Position numbers and translations under genes: made by a program
DNA from: Oscillospiraceae bacterium
Lineage (GTDB): Bacteria; Bacillota; Clostridia; Oscillospirales; Oscillospiraceae
Length of the DNA stretch: 64,000 nucleotides
Assembly (NCBI GenBank): GCA_022846075.1
Contig: AP025582.1
Span: 1-64,000 of the forward strand
Reading direction: 5' to 3'
The notes under the pieces: generated by a model
What the model was told of the DNA's origin: nothing
Seen by the model: only the letters and a program-made list of their open reading frames with translations
Database searches by the model: none
Part shown: piece after piece, positions 43,018-51,246 of the stretch
Position numbering within the stretch: position 1 is the stretch's first letter
Layout: the number at the start of each line of letters is the position of its first letter

Positions 43018-44373
43018 TCAGAGCAGGAGGCCCAGGACCAGGAAGAGCGCCAGGCTGATGCCGCCCTCGATCAGGCGGTAGGGCAGGGCGCAGCGGAACA
43101 GGTCCACCGGGTCGATGCTGTTGGCGCCGGCGTTTTCGATGACCATGTCGGACAGGGGGGAGAGCTGGTCGCCCCACTGGGCGCCGGAGAAGGTGGCGGC
43201 GAAGGTGAGCAGCAGATTGGCTCCGGTGGCGATGCCCAGGGGCATGGCGATGGGGAGCATGATCACCAGGCCGCTGCCCAGGCTGCCGGTGGTGTAGCTG
43301 ATGAGGCAGCCGATGAGGAACACGATGACGGGCACCAGGGCGGGGGGCAGGGTGCCGCTCATGGCGGTGACGATGAACCGGTCCAGGCCGGCCATCTGCA
43401 GGGCGGCGCCGAAGGCGAAGGCAAAGGCCAGCAGGATCAGGATGGGGGTCTGCTCCATGATGCCGCCCACCACCAGATCGCCCACGTCCTTAGGCTTGAC
43501 GGACTTGCGGACCAGGGTGTAAAAGACGGCCACGAAGGCGCCGATGAAGAAGCCGGGGATCATGGTCAGCTCCCCGGCGGCCAGGGAGGTCACGGCCACG
43601 CCGGCCACCAGGGAAAAGATCGGGAGGAAGAAGGCGCCGAAATCGGGCTTGACGTCCGCGCCCCCCAGGGTCTCGTCGGCCCCGGCGTCCTCCCCGGCGG
43701 CGGTCTCCTCCGCCTCCAGGGCCCGCTTTTGGCACTCCTTCATGTAGCCCAGGTCGGGAATGATCTCCAGCGCCAGAAGTAGGCCGATGAGCACGGCCAG
43801 CCAGGTGTGGAAGGACATACACAGGCTCTTCAGGAAAAAGGGGATGGGGGCCACTTCGGGCACCAGCATGGTGATCATGCCGATACAGAAGAGGAAGTAG
43901 GTGCCGTAGGGGATGGGCGCGCCGATGTTGGGAGCGGCGGATAGGGAGATAAAGGCGGATTTTTCCGGGGCCAGCTTCTTTTCCAGGATGACGGGGCGAA
44001 GGATGCGGCCGGTGGCCAGGTTGGCCACCAGATCCTGGGCAAAGGCCAGGGCGGTGGACAGGAAAAAGACCATTACGCCCACCTGCTTGCGGCTGGACAC
44101 CTTTTTGTTGGCCCAGGCGGCGAAGGCCTTGAAGCCGCCGCCCGCCCGCATGAAGGCCAGCAGCACGCCCAGTGGGACGAGGGTCACCAGAATGAAGCCG
44201 TTGCTGTTGACGCCGGCGACGAAAAACTCCACGATATGATTCAAAAAGTCAAGGCCGAACAGGCCCACGGAGAAGTAGCAGACACCGAAAAAGAGCGATA
44301 TGATCACGTTTTTTGTCAGCAGAGCCAGTACAACAGTGAGGATCGGGCCAAAAATGGTCCAAAGGCCTTCCAT
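43018..44373 (-). CDS. NhaC-family Na+/H+ antiporter-like transporter
   Basis: A 451-residue membrane protein with about 11 segments of the NhaC/ArsB-like superfamily: LVTLVPLGVLLAFMRAGGG near 62-80, AFAQDLVANLATGRILRP near 109-126, and GAQWGDQLSPLSD near 402-414, a conserved block of NhaC proteins. A central acidic loop (about 213-243) is unusual. It is cotranscribed with the lyase gene downstream, so besides ion exchange it may carry the amino acid or its product; this is inference. GGAGGGGG precedes the ATG. Confidence 0.85.
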   Translation of the reverse strand: MEGLWTIFGPILTVVLALLTKNVIISLFFGVCYFSVGLFGLDFLNHIVEFFVAGVNSNGFILVTLVPLGVLLAFMRAGGGFKAFAAWANKKVSSRKQVGVMVFFLSTALAFAQDLVANLATGRILRPVILEKKLAPEKSAFISLSAAPNIGAPIPYGTYFLFCIGMITMLVPEVAPIPFFLKSLCMSFHTWLAVLIGLLLALEIIPDLGYMKECQKRALEAEETAAGEDAGADETLGGADVKPDFGAFFLPIFSLVAGVAVTSLAAGELTMIPGFFIGAFVAVFYTLVRKSVKPKDVGDLVVGGIMEQTPILILLAFAFAFGAALQMAGLDRFIVTAMSGTLPPALVPVIVFLIGCLISYTTGSLGSGLVIMLPIAMPLGIATGANLLLTFAATFSGAQWGDQLSPLSDMVIENAGANSIDPVDLFRCALPYRLIEGGISLALFLVLGLLL

Positions 44374-44463
44374 AATTCCCCCTCCTAAATCGGTAATATG
44401 TGGTTGGGAGGAAGCCCATCCGCTGTGCCGGCCGGCCTGAAAAAGGGTCCCTCAACTGTGCCT

Positions 44464-44492
44464 ATCATAGCATCACCCGCGGGAAGGGGCAA
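44464..44492 (-). promoter_or_regulatory. Promoter of the nhaC-like/lyase operon
   Basis: Minus strand: -35 TTGCCC (44492-44487), 17-nt spacer, -10 TATGAT (44469-44464). The leader is about 80-90 nt. Confidence 0.6.
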
Positions 44493-44545
44493 ATTTCAAA
44501 CACCGGCGGCAAATCCTGTTCCGAAATGAGAAAAAGAGGGGCCTT

Positions 44546-44567
44546 TTTGTTTTCCAATGAAAACAAA
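44546..44567. promoter_or_regulatory. 22-bp palindrome, candidate GntR operator
   Basis: TTTGTTTTC (44546-44554), CAAT, GAAAACAAA (44559-44567) is a perfect dyad that abuts the -35 of the GntR gene and lies 54 nt upstream of the divergent operon's -35. Its place suits autoregulation and control of both transcripts. Confidence 0.6.
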
Positions 44568-44596
44568 TTGACCCCAGGCGGTTTTGCGGATATAAT
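44568..44596 (+). promoter_or_regulatory. Promoter of the GntR gene
   Basis: -35 TTGACC (44568-44573), 17-nt spacer, -10 TATAAT (44591-44596). Confidence 0.8.
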
Positions 44597-44631
44597 ATTG
44601 TCGATTTCAGTCGGTGGGGGTGAGCGTCTTG

Positions 44632-45333
44632 ATGCTGGCGGATGACGACAAACTGAGCGTTCAGGAGCGCATCGAGCGCATGCAGGGGGAGAATCCCTTT
44701 CTGCCCATGAACCAGATCGTCTGCTCCCTGGTGCGGGAGGACATCCTCACCTGCCGGCTGGAGCCGGGGGCGCGGCTGAACGAGGAGTGGTGCGCCCAGC
44801 AGTATGCCGCCAGCCGCACCACCATCCGCAAGGCCTTTGACACCCTCCTGGAGGAGGGCTGGCTGAAGAAGGACGACGGCCACGGGGTCAAGGTGAGCAA
44901 CATCCTCCGGGAGGACTACCTGGATCTGATGGAGTACCGGACCGTCATCGAACCCGCCGCCTGCCGCCTGGCGGCCCGGAACCGGGACCGGGAGGATCTG
45001 CGGCGGCTGGAAATGTATGTGGAGCTGTGCGACACCTCGGAGATATCCGCCCTCTACGCCAGCGATACCGCCTTTCACAAAGCGGTGTTCGCGGCCTCCA
45101 AAAACCCCTATCTGATGAAGGCGTACCATCAGGTGAGCCTGAAAATGGAGCGGGGGAAGATTTTCACGGCGGAGGATTTCGGCGACGCGTACAAGGACGT
45201 CTACCGGGAGCACAAGGCCATCTTCGGGGCCATCCGGGACGGAAACGAGGAGCTGGCCCGGCGGCTGGGGTACCAGCACATCAAGATGATGCTGGACAGC
45301 CGCATTATCCGCAAGCCGGGAGAGTTGGACTGA
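44632..45333 (+). CDS. GntR-family (FCD domain) transcriptional regulator
   Basis: A 233-residue regulator: winged HTH in about residues 25-90 (REDILTCRLEPGARLNEEWC, then YAASRTTIRKAFDTLLEEGW) and an all-helical FCD ligand domain with likely metal ligands (Asp in YASDTAFHKAVF with His, later His in DVYREHKAI and YQHIKMML). FCD members respond to small acids and amino-acid products. It is divergent from the nhaC-like/lyase operon, its probable target. ATG 44632 follows GGGGGTGA; in-frame TTG 44629 and GTG 44614 are alternatives. Confidence 0.88.
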   Translation: MLADDDKLSVQERIERMQGENPFLPMNQIVCSLVREDILTCRLEPGARLNEEWCAQQYAASRTTIRKAFDTLLEEGWLKKDDGHGVKVSNILREDYLDLMEYRTVIEPAACRLAARNRDREDLRRLEMYVELCDTSEISALYASDTAFHKAVFAASKNPYLMKAYHQVSLKMERGKIFTAEDFGDAYKDVYREHKAIFGAIRDGNEELARRLGYQHIKMMLDSRIIRKPGELD

Positions 45334-45337
45334 GAAG

Positions 45338-45603
45338 GGGCGGCCTTTTGGCCGCCCCTCAGCTTGTCAAAAAACCTGCGGGTTAGAGATCTCTTCCGGT
45401 CTGCGGCGGGGGAGCGCGAGGGGGCGGCAGCCCGCCTTGTGTGGGATCAAATGCCCCGAAACGCCCGCGTCAGCGGGCGTTCGGTGAGCGAAGCGAGGAC
45501 TTTCCCGGGGCTTTGCCCCGGGAAAGTAACGGCATTGTGAAGGCTGTCGGGAAAGTCCAAAGGACTTTTTCGACGGCCTGGGGCGGCCTTTTGGCCGCCC
45601 CTT
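45338..45603. repeat. Palindrome-rich gap bracketed by identical 22-bp palindromes
   Basis: GGGGCGGCC/TTTT/GGCCGCCCC occurs at 45338-45359 and again at 45582-45603. Between them are CGCCCGC/GCGGGCG (about 45460-45480), CTTTCCCGGGGC and complement (about 45501-45526) and a third imperfect hairpin with AAAGTCC/GGACTTT (about 45553-45569). No ORF with a ribosome site is seen in the 333-nt gap. The first copy may end the GntR transcript. Confidence 0.65.
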
Positions 45604-45666
45604 TCATATTTTGCCCCCTCCCTTCATATACCTTTCACAAGACGACCACATTGGGGAGTGTTGCGC

Positions 45667-45915
45667 GTGAAAGGCAATATGGAGGAGCGGGCCGTCCGCC
45701 TGGCTCAGTACATCATAGAGAACCGGACCACCGTCCGCGCGGCCGCGACCAAGTTCGGCGTGAGCAAGTCCACGGTACATAAGGACCTGTCGGAGCGGCT
45801 GCCCACCTTTAACCGGCCGCTCTACCTCCAGGCCAAGGCCGTGCTGGAGGAGAACAAGGCCCAGAGGCACATCCGGGGCGGCATCGCCACCCGTCAGAAA
45901 TACAAAGGAAGATAG
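45667..45915 (+). CDS. spoIIID: Sporulation transcription regulator SpoIIID
   Basis: A small DNA-binding protein that acts in the mother cell during sporulation, switching sigma-E genes and helping sigK expression. The 82-residue protein has the very conserved helix-turn-helix TVRAAATKFGVSKSTVHKDL near 22-41, then SERLPTFN and IRGGIATRQKYKG, as in Bacillus SpoIIID. The GTG at 45667 has GGGGAG 8 nt upstream; GTG 45658 is an alternative. It is direct evidence that the host belongs to a spore-forming lineage. Confidence 0.93.
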   Translation: MKGNMEERAVRLAQYIIENRTTVRAAATKFGVSKSTVHKDLSERLPTFNRPLYLQAKAVLEENKAQRHIRGGIATRQKYKGR

Positions 45916-45950
45916 AAAAAGGCGGCGGCCCGGGGGCCGCCGCCTTTTTT
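45916..45950 (+). terminator. Terminator of spoIIID
   Basis: AAAAAGGCGGCGGCCC and complement, then TTTTTT. Confidence 0.9.
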
Positions 45951-45957
45951 CATCAAA

Positions 45958-46025
45958 ATGGAAAGTTTGCTTGACATTTATGAAAAACGTGCTATGATGG
46001 GCCTATGGAAAGCAAACTTTCCATA
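45958..46025 (+). promoter_or_regulatory. Promoter and operator of the XRE/membrane-protein pair
   Basis: -35 TTGACA (45971-45976), 16-nt spacer, -10 TATGAT (45993-45998). A palindrome TATGGAAAG/CAAA/CTTTCCATA (46004-46025) covers the start site, and a half-site ATGGAAAGTTTGC (45958-45970) lies just upstream of the -35. Repressor bound at both would cover the promoter, so the pair is probably autoregulated by the XRE protein. Confidence 0.75.
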
Positions 46026-46040
46026 GAAAGGGGGTGCACC

Positions 46041-46244
46041 TTGAAAAACCGGTTGGAAGAGCTGCGCAAAAGCCGGGGGATCCGGCAGGAAGAGCTGGCC
46101 GCCGCGCTGGAGGTCTCCCGGCAGACCATCGGGTCCTTGGAAAACGGACGCTACAATCCCTCTATCCTGCTGGCCTTCAAGCTGGCCCGTTTTTTTGACG
46201 TGAGGATCGAGGACATCTTCATCTACGAGGAGGAAGACAAATGA
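46041..46244 (+). CDS. XRE-family HTH regulator (short YozG-type)
   Basis: A 67-residue protein that is one helix-turn-helix domain: LKNRLEELRKSRGIRQEELA, then AALEVSRQTIGSLENGRYNP, ending IEDIFIYEEED, typical of the short Cro/CI regulators in Firmicutes. The TTG at 46041 has GGGGGTG upstream and gives the usual length; an in-frame ATG at 46005 is at the expected transcription start. Its TGA overlaps the next gene (ATGA). A palindrome at its promoter is its likely operator. Confidence 0.88.
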   Translation: MKNRLEELRKSRGIRQEELAAALEVSRQTIGSLENGRYNPSILLAFKLARFFDVRIEDIFIYEEEDK

Positions 46245-46648
46245 AGGGGAAAAAGAATGGTTTTATCGCCGCCCTGGGCCTCCTGGTCCTGGCGCTGGGC
46301 CTGATCCTGATCACGCGGCTGGGGGTGGACGAGCCCCTGCCCTATGTGCTGGTAGGCCTGGGCTGCGGGGCCTTCGGCCAAGGGATGGGGGAGCTTCTGG
46401 CCCGCCGGGCGGCCAAGGGGGCGGCGCAGCAGATCGAGATCGAGCAGAAGGATGAGCGGAACGTGGCCATCGTCAGCCGGGCCAAGGCCAAGGCCTACGA
46501 CGTGATGCTCTATCTCTTCGGCGCGCTGATCCTGGCCCTGGGGCTCATGAAGCTCCCCGTGGCCGTTATCCTGCTGCTGGTGTCCGCCTACCTCTTCGTG
46601 TGCGGCAGCGCCGTCTATTACCGCCTGCGTTACGAAAAGGAGATGTGA
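46241..46648 (+). CDS. Membrane protein paired with an XRE regulator
   Basis: A 135-residue protein with four membrane segments (about 7-24, 33-48, 84-101 and 105-125) and a charged central loop (IEIEQKDERNVAI, near 66-78), a layout common in proteins encoded next to short XRE regulators in Firmicutes. Function unknown. Start ATG overlaps the regulator stop by 4 nt. Confidence 0.75.
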   Translation: MKGKKNGFIAALGLLVLALGLILITRLGVDEPLPYVLVGLGCGAFGQGMGELLARRAAKGAAQQIEIEQKDERNVAIVSRAKAKAYDVMLYLFGALILALGLMKLPVAVILLLVSAYLFVCGSAVYYRLRYEKEM

Positions 46649-46651
46649 GGG

Positions 46652-46963
46652 TCACGCCAGGTGCAGGAAAGCCCACACCGCCGCCAGGCTGACGGCGATC
46701 ACCGCCGCCGAGGCGCACAGCTCCAGGATCCCGGCCCACCGTTCCCGGCGGGGGCGGCGCTCCGGGGCCCGGGAGGCCTCCTCAGCTGGGCCGGCCTCCA
46801 ACCGCTCCAGGGCGGCTTTGGTCTCCAGCTTCCGGCGGCAGCGCTCAAAATCCAGCACCTCGCCCGCGGGGGCGGCCGCCGGGGCGGGGACGAAGGTGAC
46901 GAGGTCGGTCCCGCCGCTGACTTTGACCCGGCGGGCGTTGAGGCGGTAATAAGTGGTATCCAT
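46652..46963 (-). CDS. Small single-pass membrane protein behind SOS-like boxes
   Basis: A 103-residue protein with a soluble, charged N-terminal part (residues 1-77) and one C-terminal membrane segment (about 80-100), no signal peptide and no family recognised. GGAGGGAAC lies upstream of the ATG at 46963. Its promoter region has three LexA-box-like sites. In other bacteria small membrane proteins under LexA control (YneA, SidA, DivS) block cell division after DNA damage; a similar role here is only a guess from size, topology and promoter. Confidence 0.7.
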   Translation of the reverse strand: MDTTYYRLNARRVKVSGGTDLVTFVPAPAAAPAGEVLDFERCRRKLETKAALERLEAGPAEEASRAPERRPRRERWAGILELCASAAVIAVSLAAVWAFLHLA

Positions 46964-47046
46964 GGCAGTTCCCTCCTGTTTCCTGTGATGTCCCCAGTGT
47001 AACAAATAAAATGTCCCATAAGAGGGACTTTGCTGTTCAAACTCAA

Positions 47047-47109
47047 AAACAAATGTTCCTTAGAACAACTGTTCCTTTAGAATATACAACAACTGTTCGA
47101 TTCTGTCAA
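47047..47109 (-). promoter_or_regulatory. Promoter with three LexA/SOS-box-like sites
   Basis: Minus strand: -35 TTGACA (47109-47104), 17-nt spacer, -10 TATATT (47086-47081). GAAC-N4-GTTC, the core of the Gram-positive SOS box, is exact at 47063-47074, just after the -10, and matches 7 of 8 at 47087-47098 (inside the spacer) and 47047-47058 (in the leader). Bound repressor would cover the whole promoter. Confidence 0.7.
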
Positions 47110-47211
47110 GGGACCTTCCACAAAAATTTCTTTTTTGGGGAAACTTTTCCGATTTTTCTCCGTCTAAATGGGCAAATGGGCGGAAAATGCCCAAAAGGGA
47201 GGAAGAAAACT

Positions 47212-49356
47212 ATGAAAGTGCGCAGGATCGTGACTGCCGCCCTGGCGCTGGCCCTGGGAATGTCCCTGGGCGCCCCCGCCCTGGCGGCCGACGCCGCCGA
47301 CGCCCGGCTCACCAAAGTGACCCAGGCGGTAAAGGCCACGCTGTCCATTTCCGATGAGTACACTGAATTTTACGGTGAGCCCTCCGAGACCCCGCTGGGC
47401 ACGAAGTGGGGACTGGAGTGGGGCGGTGAGGACAAGGGCATCTCCGTCATCGCCGCAGACGACGGAAAGGTCCTCTCCATGAACACCTGGGAGAGCTCCG
47501 ACCAGCGGGAAAACGGCTTTGGCCCCAGCTTTCCCGCCATGACCCGGGCCCAGGCCCAGGAGAAGGCCCAGGCCTTCCTGGAGAAGGTCCTCACCAGCGG
47601 TGAGCGGGCCGTGTTTGACGAGGACGATTCCACCGCCGTCCTCTCCGCCGAGAGTTACAGCTTTCGGGGGAGCATCTTTCTGAACGGCCTGCCCTCCCCC
47701 CTGGGCTTCTATGCCCGCGTGCGGCTGTCCGACGGGGCGGTGATCAACTTCTGGCGGGACGATCCCTCCGAGTATGTGGGCACGGTGCCCGCCGCCGGCT
47801 CCAAGACCAGTCAGGCCCAGGCGGCCGCCCTGCTGAAGGGCACCCTGGCCCTCCGGCTGGAATATGTGCTGGACGAGGGCGGGGAGAAAGCGGTCCTCCG
47901 CTACCTGCCGGAGAACGGCCACGAGTTTTATGTGGATGACGCCGCCGGGAAGCTGGTGGACCTGACCGAGCTGCGAGAAAAGCTGGCCAAGAGCTACACC
48001 GGAGGGGCGGGCGGCTCTAATATGACTTACGCCACCGCCGAATCCGCCGCCATGGACCGAGGCGGCCTTACCGAGGCCGAGCTGGCCGGGGTGGCCAAGC
48101 TGGAGGGGGTCAAGACCCAGGAGGAGCTGGACAAGGCTGTCCGTGCCTGGAAGGAGCTGGGCCTCAGCGCCTACCAGCTCTCCGGCGCCACCTGGTCCGT
48201 GGACCGGGAGACCGGCGATGTGTCCGCCCGGCTGTCCTATGGCCGCAACACAGAGGCGGGCATCTACCGCCGGGCCGTGACCGTGGACGCCAAGACGGGT
48301 GCCCTCCTGTCCGTCAGCGGCTCCAATCCCGCCACCGACGCCCAGCCCAAGCTGACCGCGGACGCGGCCCAGGCCAAGGGCGAGGCCTTCCTGAAGGCCC
48401 TCTGGGGCGGGCAGTTCAGCAAGACCGAGCTCTATGACTCCACCGCCGCCGAGAAGGGCTCCGCCGCCCACTCCTTTACCTATGCCCAGAAGGTGAACGG
48501 CTACTTCTTCCCCGCCAACGCCATCACCGTCCGGGTGGACGCCGCCGACGGCACCATCCTGGGCCTGTTCCGGACCTTTGACGATGAAGTGTCCTTTGAC
48601 AGCGCCGAGGGCCTGATCTCCGCCGAGGCCGCTCTGGACGCCTGGGCGGCCAGCTTCCCCGTACCTCTGGCCTACCTGGAGGTGCCAGTGGAGCTGGACC
48701 TGTCCTGGCCCGAGGCCAAGCCCCTGCTGGACGCCGGGTACAGCTACTATAACGCCCTGAAGCTTGGCTACGGCCTGGGGGAGCAGGACGCCTGGTACAC
48801 CGGTGTGGACGCCAAGACCGGCGCGCTGGTCAAGGCCGGCGGAAGCGAAGGGCGGGGCCTGAGCTACGACGATCTGGCCGGCCACTGGTCCGAGGCTATC
48901 TTCAACCAGCTGGCCGAGTATGACGTGGGCTGGCAGGGCGGCCGGGCCGACCCCGACGGGGCCCTGACCCAGATGGCCTACGTGGCCCTTCTGGCCAGCG
49001 CCGACGGCTACCGCTTCGACCCCGCCGAGGACAAGGCCGACGACCTGTACAGCTACGCGTACAGCCGGGGCATCCTGGCCAAGGGGGAGCGGGAGGACGG
49101 AAAGGTCCTGACCCGTGCGGAGTGCGTCCGGCTGCTGCTGGACAGCGTGGGCTACGGCAGCGTAGCCAAGCTGCCGGGCATCTTCCGCTGTGACTTTGCC
49201 GACGCCGCCGCCATCCCGGCGGAGGACCTGGGCTATGCCGCCCTGGCCCAGGGGCTTGGGATCGTGGGCGGAGACGCCCAGGGCAATTTCGCCCCCGGCC
49301 GCTCCTGCACTCGTGGAGAGGCCGCGGCCATGCTGTGGCAGTATATGAAGCGGTAA
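47212..49356 (+). CDS. Secreted protein with PepSY/YcdB-like repeats and C-terminal SLH domains
   Basis: A 714-residue surface protein: signal peptide (MKVRRIVTAALALALGMSLG, then APALAA), several PepSY/YcdB-like repeats with the pattern SxxQAxxxAxxFL and VDAxTGxLL (about residues 95-560), and three SLH-like segments in the last 170 residues (YDDLAGHWSEAIFNQLAEY near 550-568 and two more ending FAPGRSCTRGEAAAMLWQYM). SLH domains bind pyruvylated cell-wall polymers, so it should be non-covalently wall-attached. Ligand and role are unknown. Terminator downstream. Confidence 0.85.
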   Translation: MKVRRIVTAALALALGMSLGAPALAADAADARLTKVTQAVKATLSISDEYTEFYGEPSETPLGTKWGLEWGGEDKGISVIAADDGKVLSMNTWESSDQRENGFGPSFPAMTRAQAQEKAQAFLEKVLTSGERAVFDEDDSTAVLSAESYSFRGSIFLNGLPSPLGFYARVRLSDGAVINFWRDDPSEYVGTVPAAGSKTSQAQAAALLKGTLALRLEYVLDEGGEKAVLRYLPENGHEFYVDDAAGKLVDLTELREKLAKSYTGGAGGSNMTYATAESAAMDRGGLTEAELAGVAKLEGVKTQEELDKAVRAWKELGLSAYQLSGATWSVDRETGDVSARLSYGRNTEAGIYRRAVTVDAKTGALLSVSGSNPATDAQPKLTADAAQAKGEAFLKALWGGQFSKTELYDSTAAEKGSAAHSFTYAQKVNGYFFPANAITVRVDAADGTILGLFRTFDDEVSFDSAEGLISAEAALDAWAASFPVPLAYLEVPVELDLSWPEAKPLLDAGYSYYNALKLGYGLGEQDAWYTGVDAKTGALVKAGGSEGRGLSYDDLAGHWSEAIFNQLAEYDVGWQGGRADPDGALTQMAYVALLASADGYRFDPAEDKADDLYSYAYSRGILAKGEREDGKVLTRAECVRLLLDSVGYGSVAKLPGIFRCDFADAAAIPAEDLGYAALAQGLGIVGGDAQGNFAPGRSCTRGEAAAMLWQYMKR

Positions 49357-49370
49357 TTGAAGAGAGCGAA

Positions 49371-49403
49371 AAAGCGCCGCCGGTGATTCCGGCGGCGCTT
49401 TTT
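49371..49403. terminator. Terminator after the SLH protein gene
   Basis: AAAGCGCCGCCGG and complement with a TGATT loop, then a T-run. It may also serve the convergent helicase gene. Confidence 0.88.
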
Positions 49404-49428
49404 TACTTTTTTTGTTGGATGTGAAGCC

Positions 49429-51246
49429 TTAATCCTCGTTGGGATTGAAATAATAGGGCTTCATCAGGCTGTCCTGGCGCTCGGTGGAGTCCTTCTGGTT
49501 CCCCAGCCGGAGGGTGACCTCCATAGGGCCCCGCCGTCCGCCGCCCCGGCCGTTTCTGCGCCGGGCGTCCTTGGCGGCGGGCTGGGCCTTGGGCTTCTGA
49601 GATGCCTGCTGGCCGCTCTGGGCCTTGGCCTGCCGGGGGGGCTGCTGGGTCTGGGCGGGCTTTTTCTTCCGCCGCTCCCCTTCCCTGCCCTGCTGGGGCC
49701 GGGGAGGCTCGGGGGCCTTGGCGCCGCGGCGGGGGGCCAGGAGCCGGGCGGTGGCGTCCATGATGGTGTCCCCCGCCAGGGGGTCCCGGTAATACTGGGC
49801 CTGGGCGGCCCGCTCCTCCGGGGTGTAGTTGGGCTCCATGGCGGAGAGGGCCTCGTCCAGGGTGCGGCTGGGCTTATAGCCCGCCGCCTTGCGCTTGCCC
49901 GCGGCGGGGGACTGGGCGGCCTTTTCCTGCCGGGGCTGGGCCTTGGGCTTGGCGGGCTTCTCGGCGGGAGCCCGGGAAGGCTTGGCCCCCGCCGCCGGGG
50001 CGGCCTCCTTCTTGGCGGCGTCCCGGAGCTTTTTCCGCTCCCGGGCGGCCTGGCGGGCCTCGGCGTCGTCGGGGTTGACGATCTTGCCGTGTTTGTCCCG
50101 CTTGGGGGCCTCAAAGACCTCCATGGGCCAGGAGTGGTCCTCCACCACGGGGATGGGCCGCTTGAGGAGCTTTTCAATGGGAGAGAGCAACTCCTTCTCC
50201 CCAAACTCGCAGAAGGACACAGCGGTGCCCCCCTTCCCCGCCCGCCCGGTCCGGCCGATGCGGTGGACGTAGGTCTCGGGCACGTCGGGGAGGTTATAGT
50301 TAAAGACGTGGGAGAGCTCTTCGATGTCGATGCCCCGGGCGGCGATGTCGGTGGCCACCAGGGCCTTCACCCGCCCGGCTTTAAAGTCGGCAAGGGCCTG
50401 CTGGCGGGCGGTCTGGCTCTTGTTGCCGTGGATGGCGGCGGAGGTGACCCCGGATTTCAGCAGGTCGGCGGCCACCTTGTTGGCCCCGTGCTTGGTGCGG
50501 GTGAAAATAAGGGCGTTTTTCACCCCCGGCCGCTGGATGAGGGAGGCCAGGAGCTTGGACTTGTTGCTCCGGTCCACGTAGTAGAGCTTCTGGTCGATGA
50601 CCTCCACCGGGGAGGACACCGGGTCCACCGCCACCTTCACGGGATCGGTGAGCAGGGAGTCCACCAAGCCCTGAACCTCGGGGGGCATGGTGGCGGAGAA
50701 GAAGAGGGTCTGCTTCTTCTTGGGCAGCCAGGTCAGGATCTTCTTCACGTCGTGGATAAAGCCCATGTCCAGCATCCGGTCGGCCTCGTCCAGGACGAAG
50801 ATCTCCAGCTTTTCCACGTGGATAAAGCCCTGGTTGTGGAGGTCCTCCAGCCGGCCGGGGGTGGCCACCAGGATATCCACCCCGGCTTTCAGCTTATCCA
50901 CCTGGGGCTGCTGCCCCACCCCGCCGAAGATGACGGCGGAGCGCAGGGGCAGGTTCCTGCCGTAGGCCTCAAAGCTCTCCTGGATCTGGAGGGCCAGCTC
51001 CCGGGTGGGGGTGAGGATGAGGGCCCGGACGGGGCGGCCCTTGGCGGGGTGGTCGTTGAGCCGCTGGAGGATGGGAGCGGCGAAGGCGCAGGTCTTGCCG
51101 GTGCCGGTCTGGGCGCAGCCCAGTACGTCCCGGCCCGCCAGGGCGGGGGGGATGGCCTTCTCCTGGATGGGAGAGGGGGCCTTGTAGTCCAGGGCGGCCA
51201 GGGCGGAGAGGATGGGGGGGCAGAGCCCCAGGGATTCAAATGTCAT
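49429..51246 (-). CDS. DEAD-box RNA helicase
   Basis: A 605-residue ATP-dependent RNA helicase (RhlE/CshA type). Motifs in order: Q motif (PSPIQEKAIP), AQTGTGKT near 44-51, PTRELA, TPGR, VLDEADRMLD near 151-160, FFSAT, ARGIDIE and HRIGRTGRAGKGG near 325-337. Beyond the core (from about 390) is a long basic, Ala/Lys/Pro/Gln-rich tail with several RRG-type clusters, typical for RNA binding. Such helicases act in ribosome assembly and mRNA decay, often cold-induced. The leader is long (about 170 nt). Confidence 0.95.
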   Translation of the reverse strand: MTFESLGLCPPILSALAALDYKAPSPIQEKAIPPALAGRDVLGCAQTGTGKTCAFAAPILQRLNDHPAKGRPVRALILTPTRELALQIQESFEAYGRNLPLRSAVIFGGVGQQPQVDKLKAGVDILVATPGRLEDLHNQGFIHVEKLEIFVLDEADRMLDMGFIHDVKKILTWLPKKKQTLFFSATMPPEVQGLVDSLLTDPVKVAVDPVSSPVEVIDQKLYYVDRSNKSKLLASLIQRPGVKNALIFTRTKHGANKVAADLLKSGVTSAAIHGNKSQTARQQALADFKAGRVKALVATDIAARGIDIEELSHVFNYNLPDVPETYVHRIGRTGRAGKGGTAVSFCEFGEKELLSPIEKLLKRPIPVVEDHSWPMEVFEAPKRDKHGKIVNPDDAEARQAARERKKLRDAAKKEAAPAAGAKPSRAPAEKPAKPKAQPRQEKAAQSPAAGKRKAAGYKPSRTLDEALSAMEPNYTPEERAAQAQYYRDPLAGDTIMDATARLLAPRRGAKAPEPPRPQQGREGERRKKKPAQTQQPPRQAKAQSGQQASQKPKAQPAAKDARRRNGRGGGRRGPMEVTLRLGNQKDSTERQDSLMKPYYFNPNED

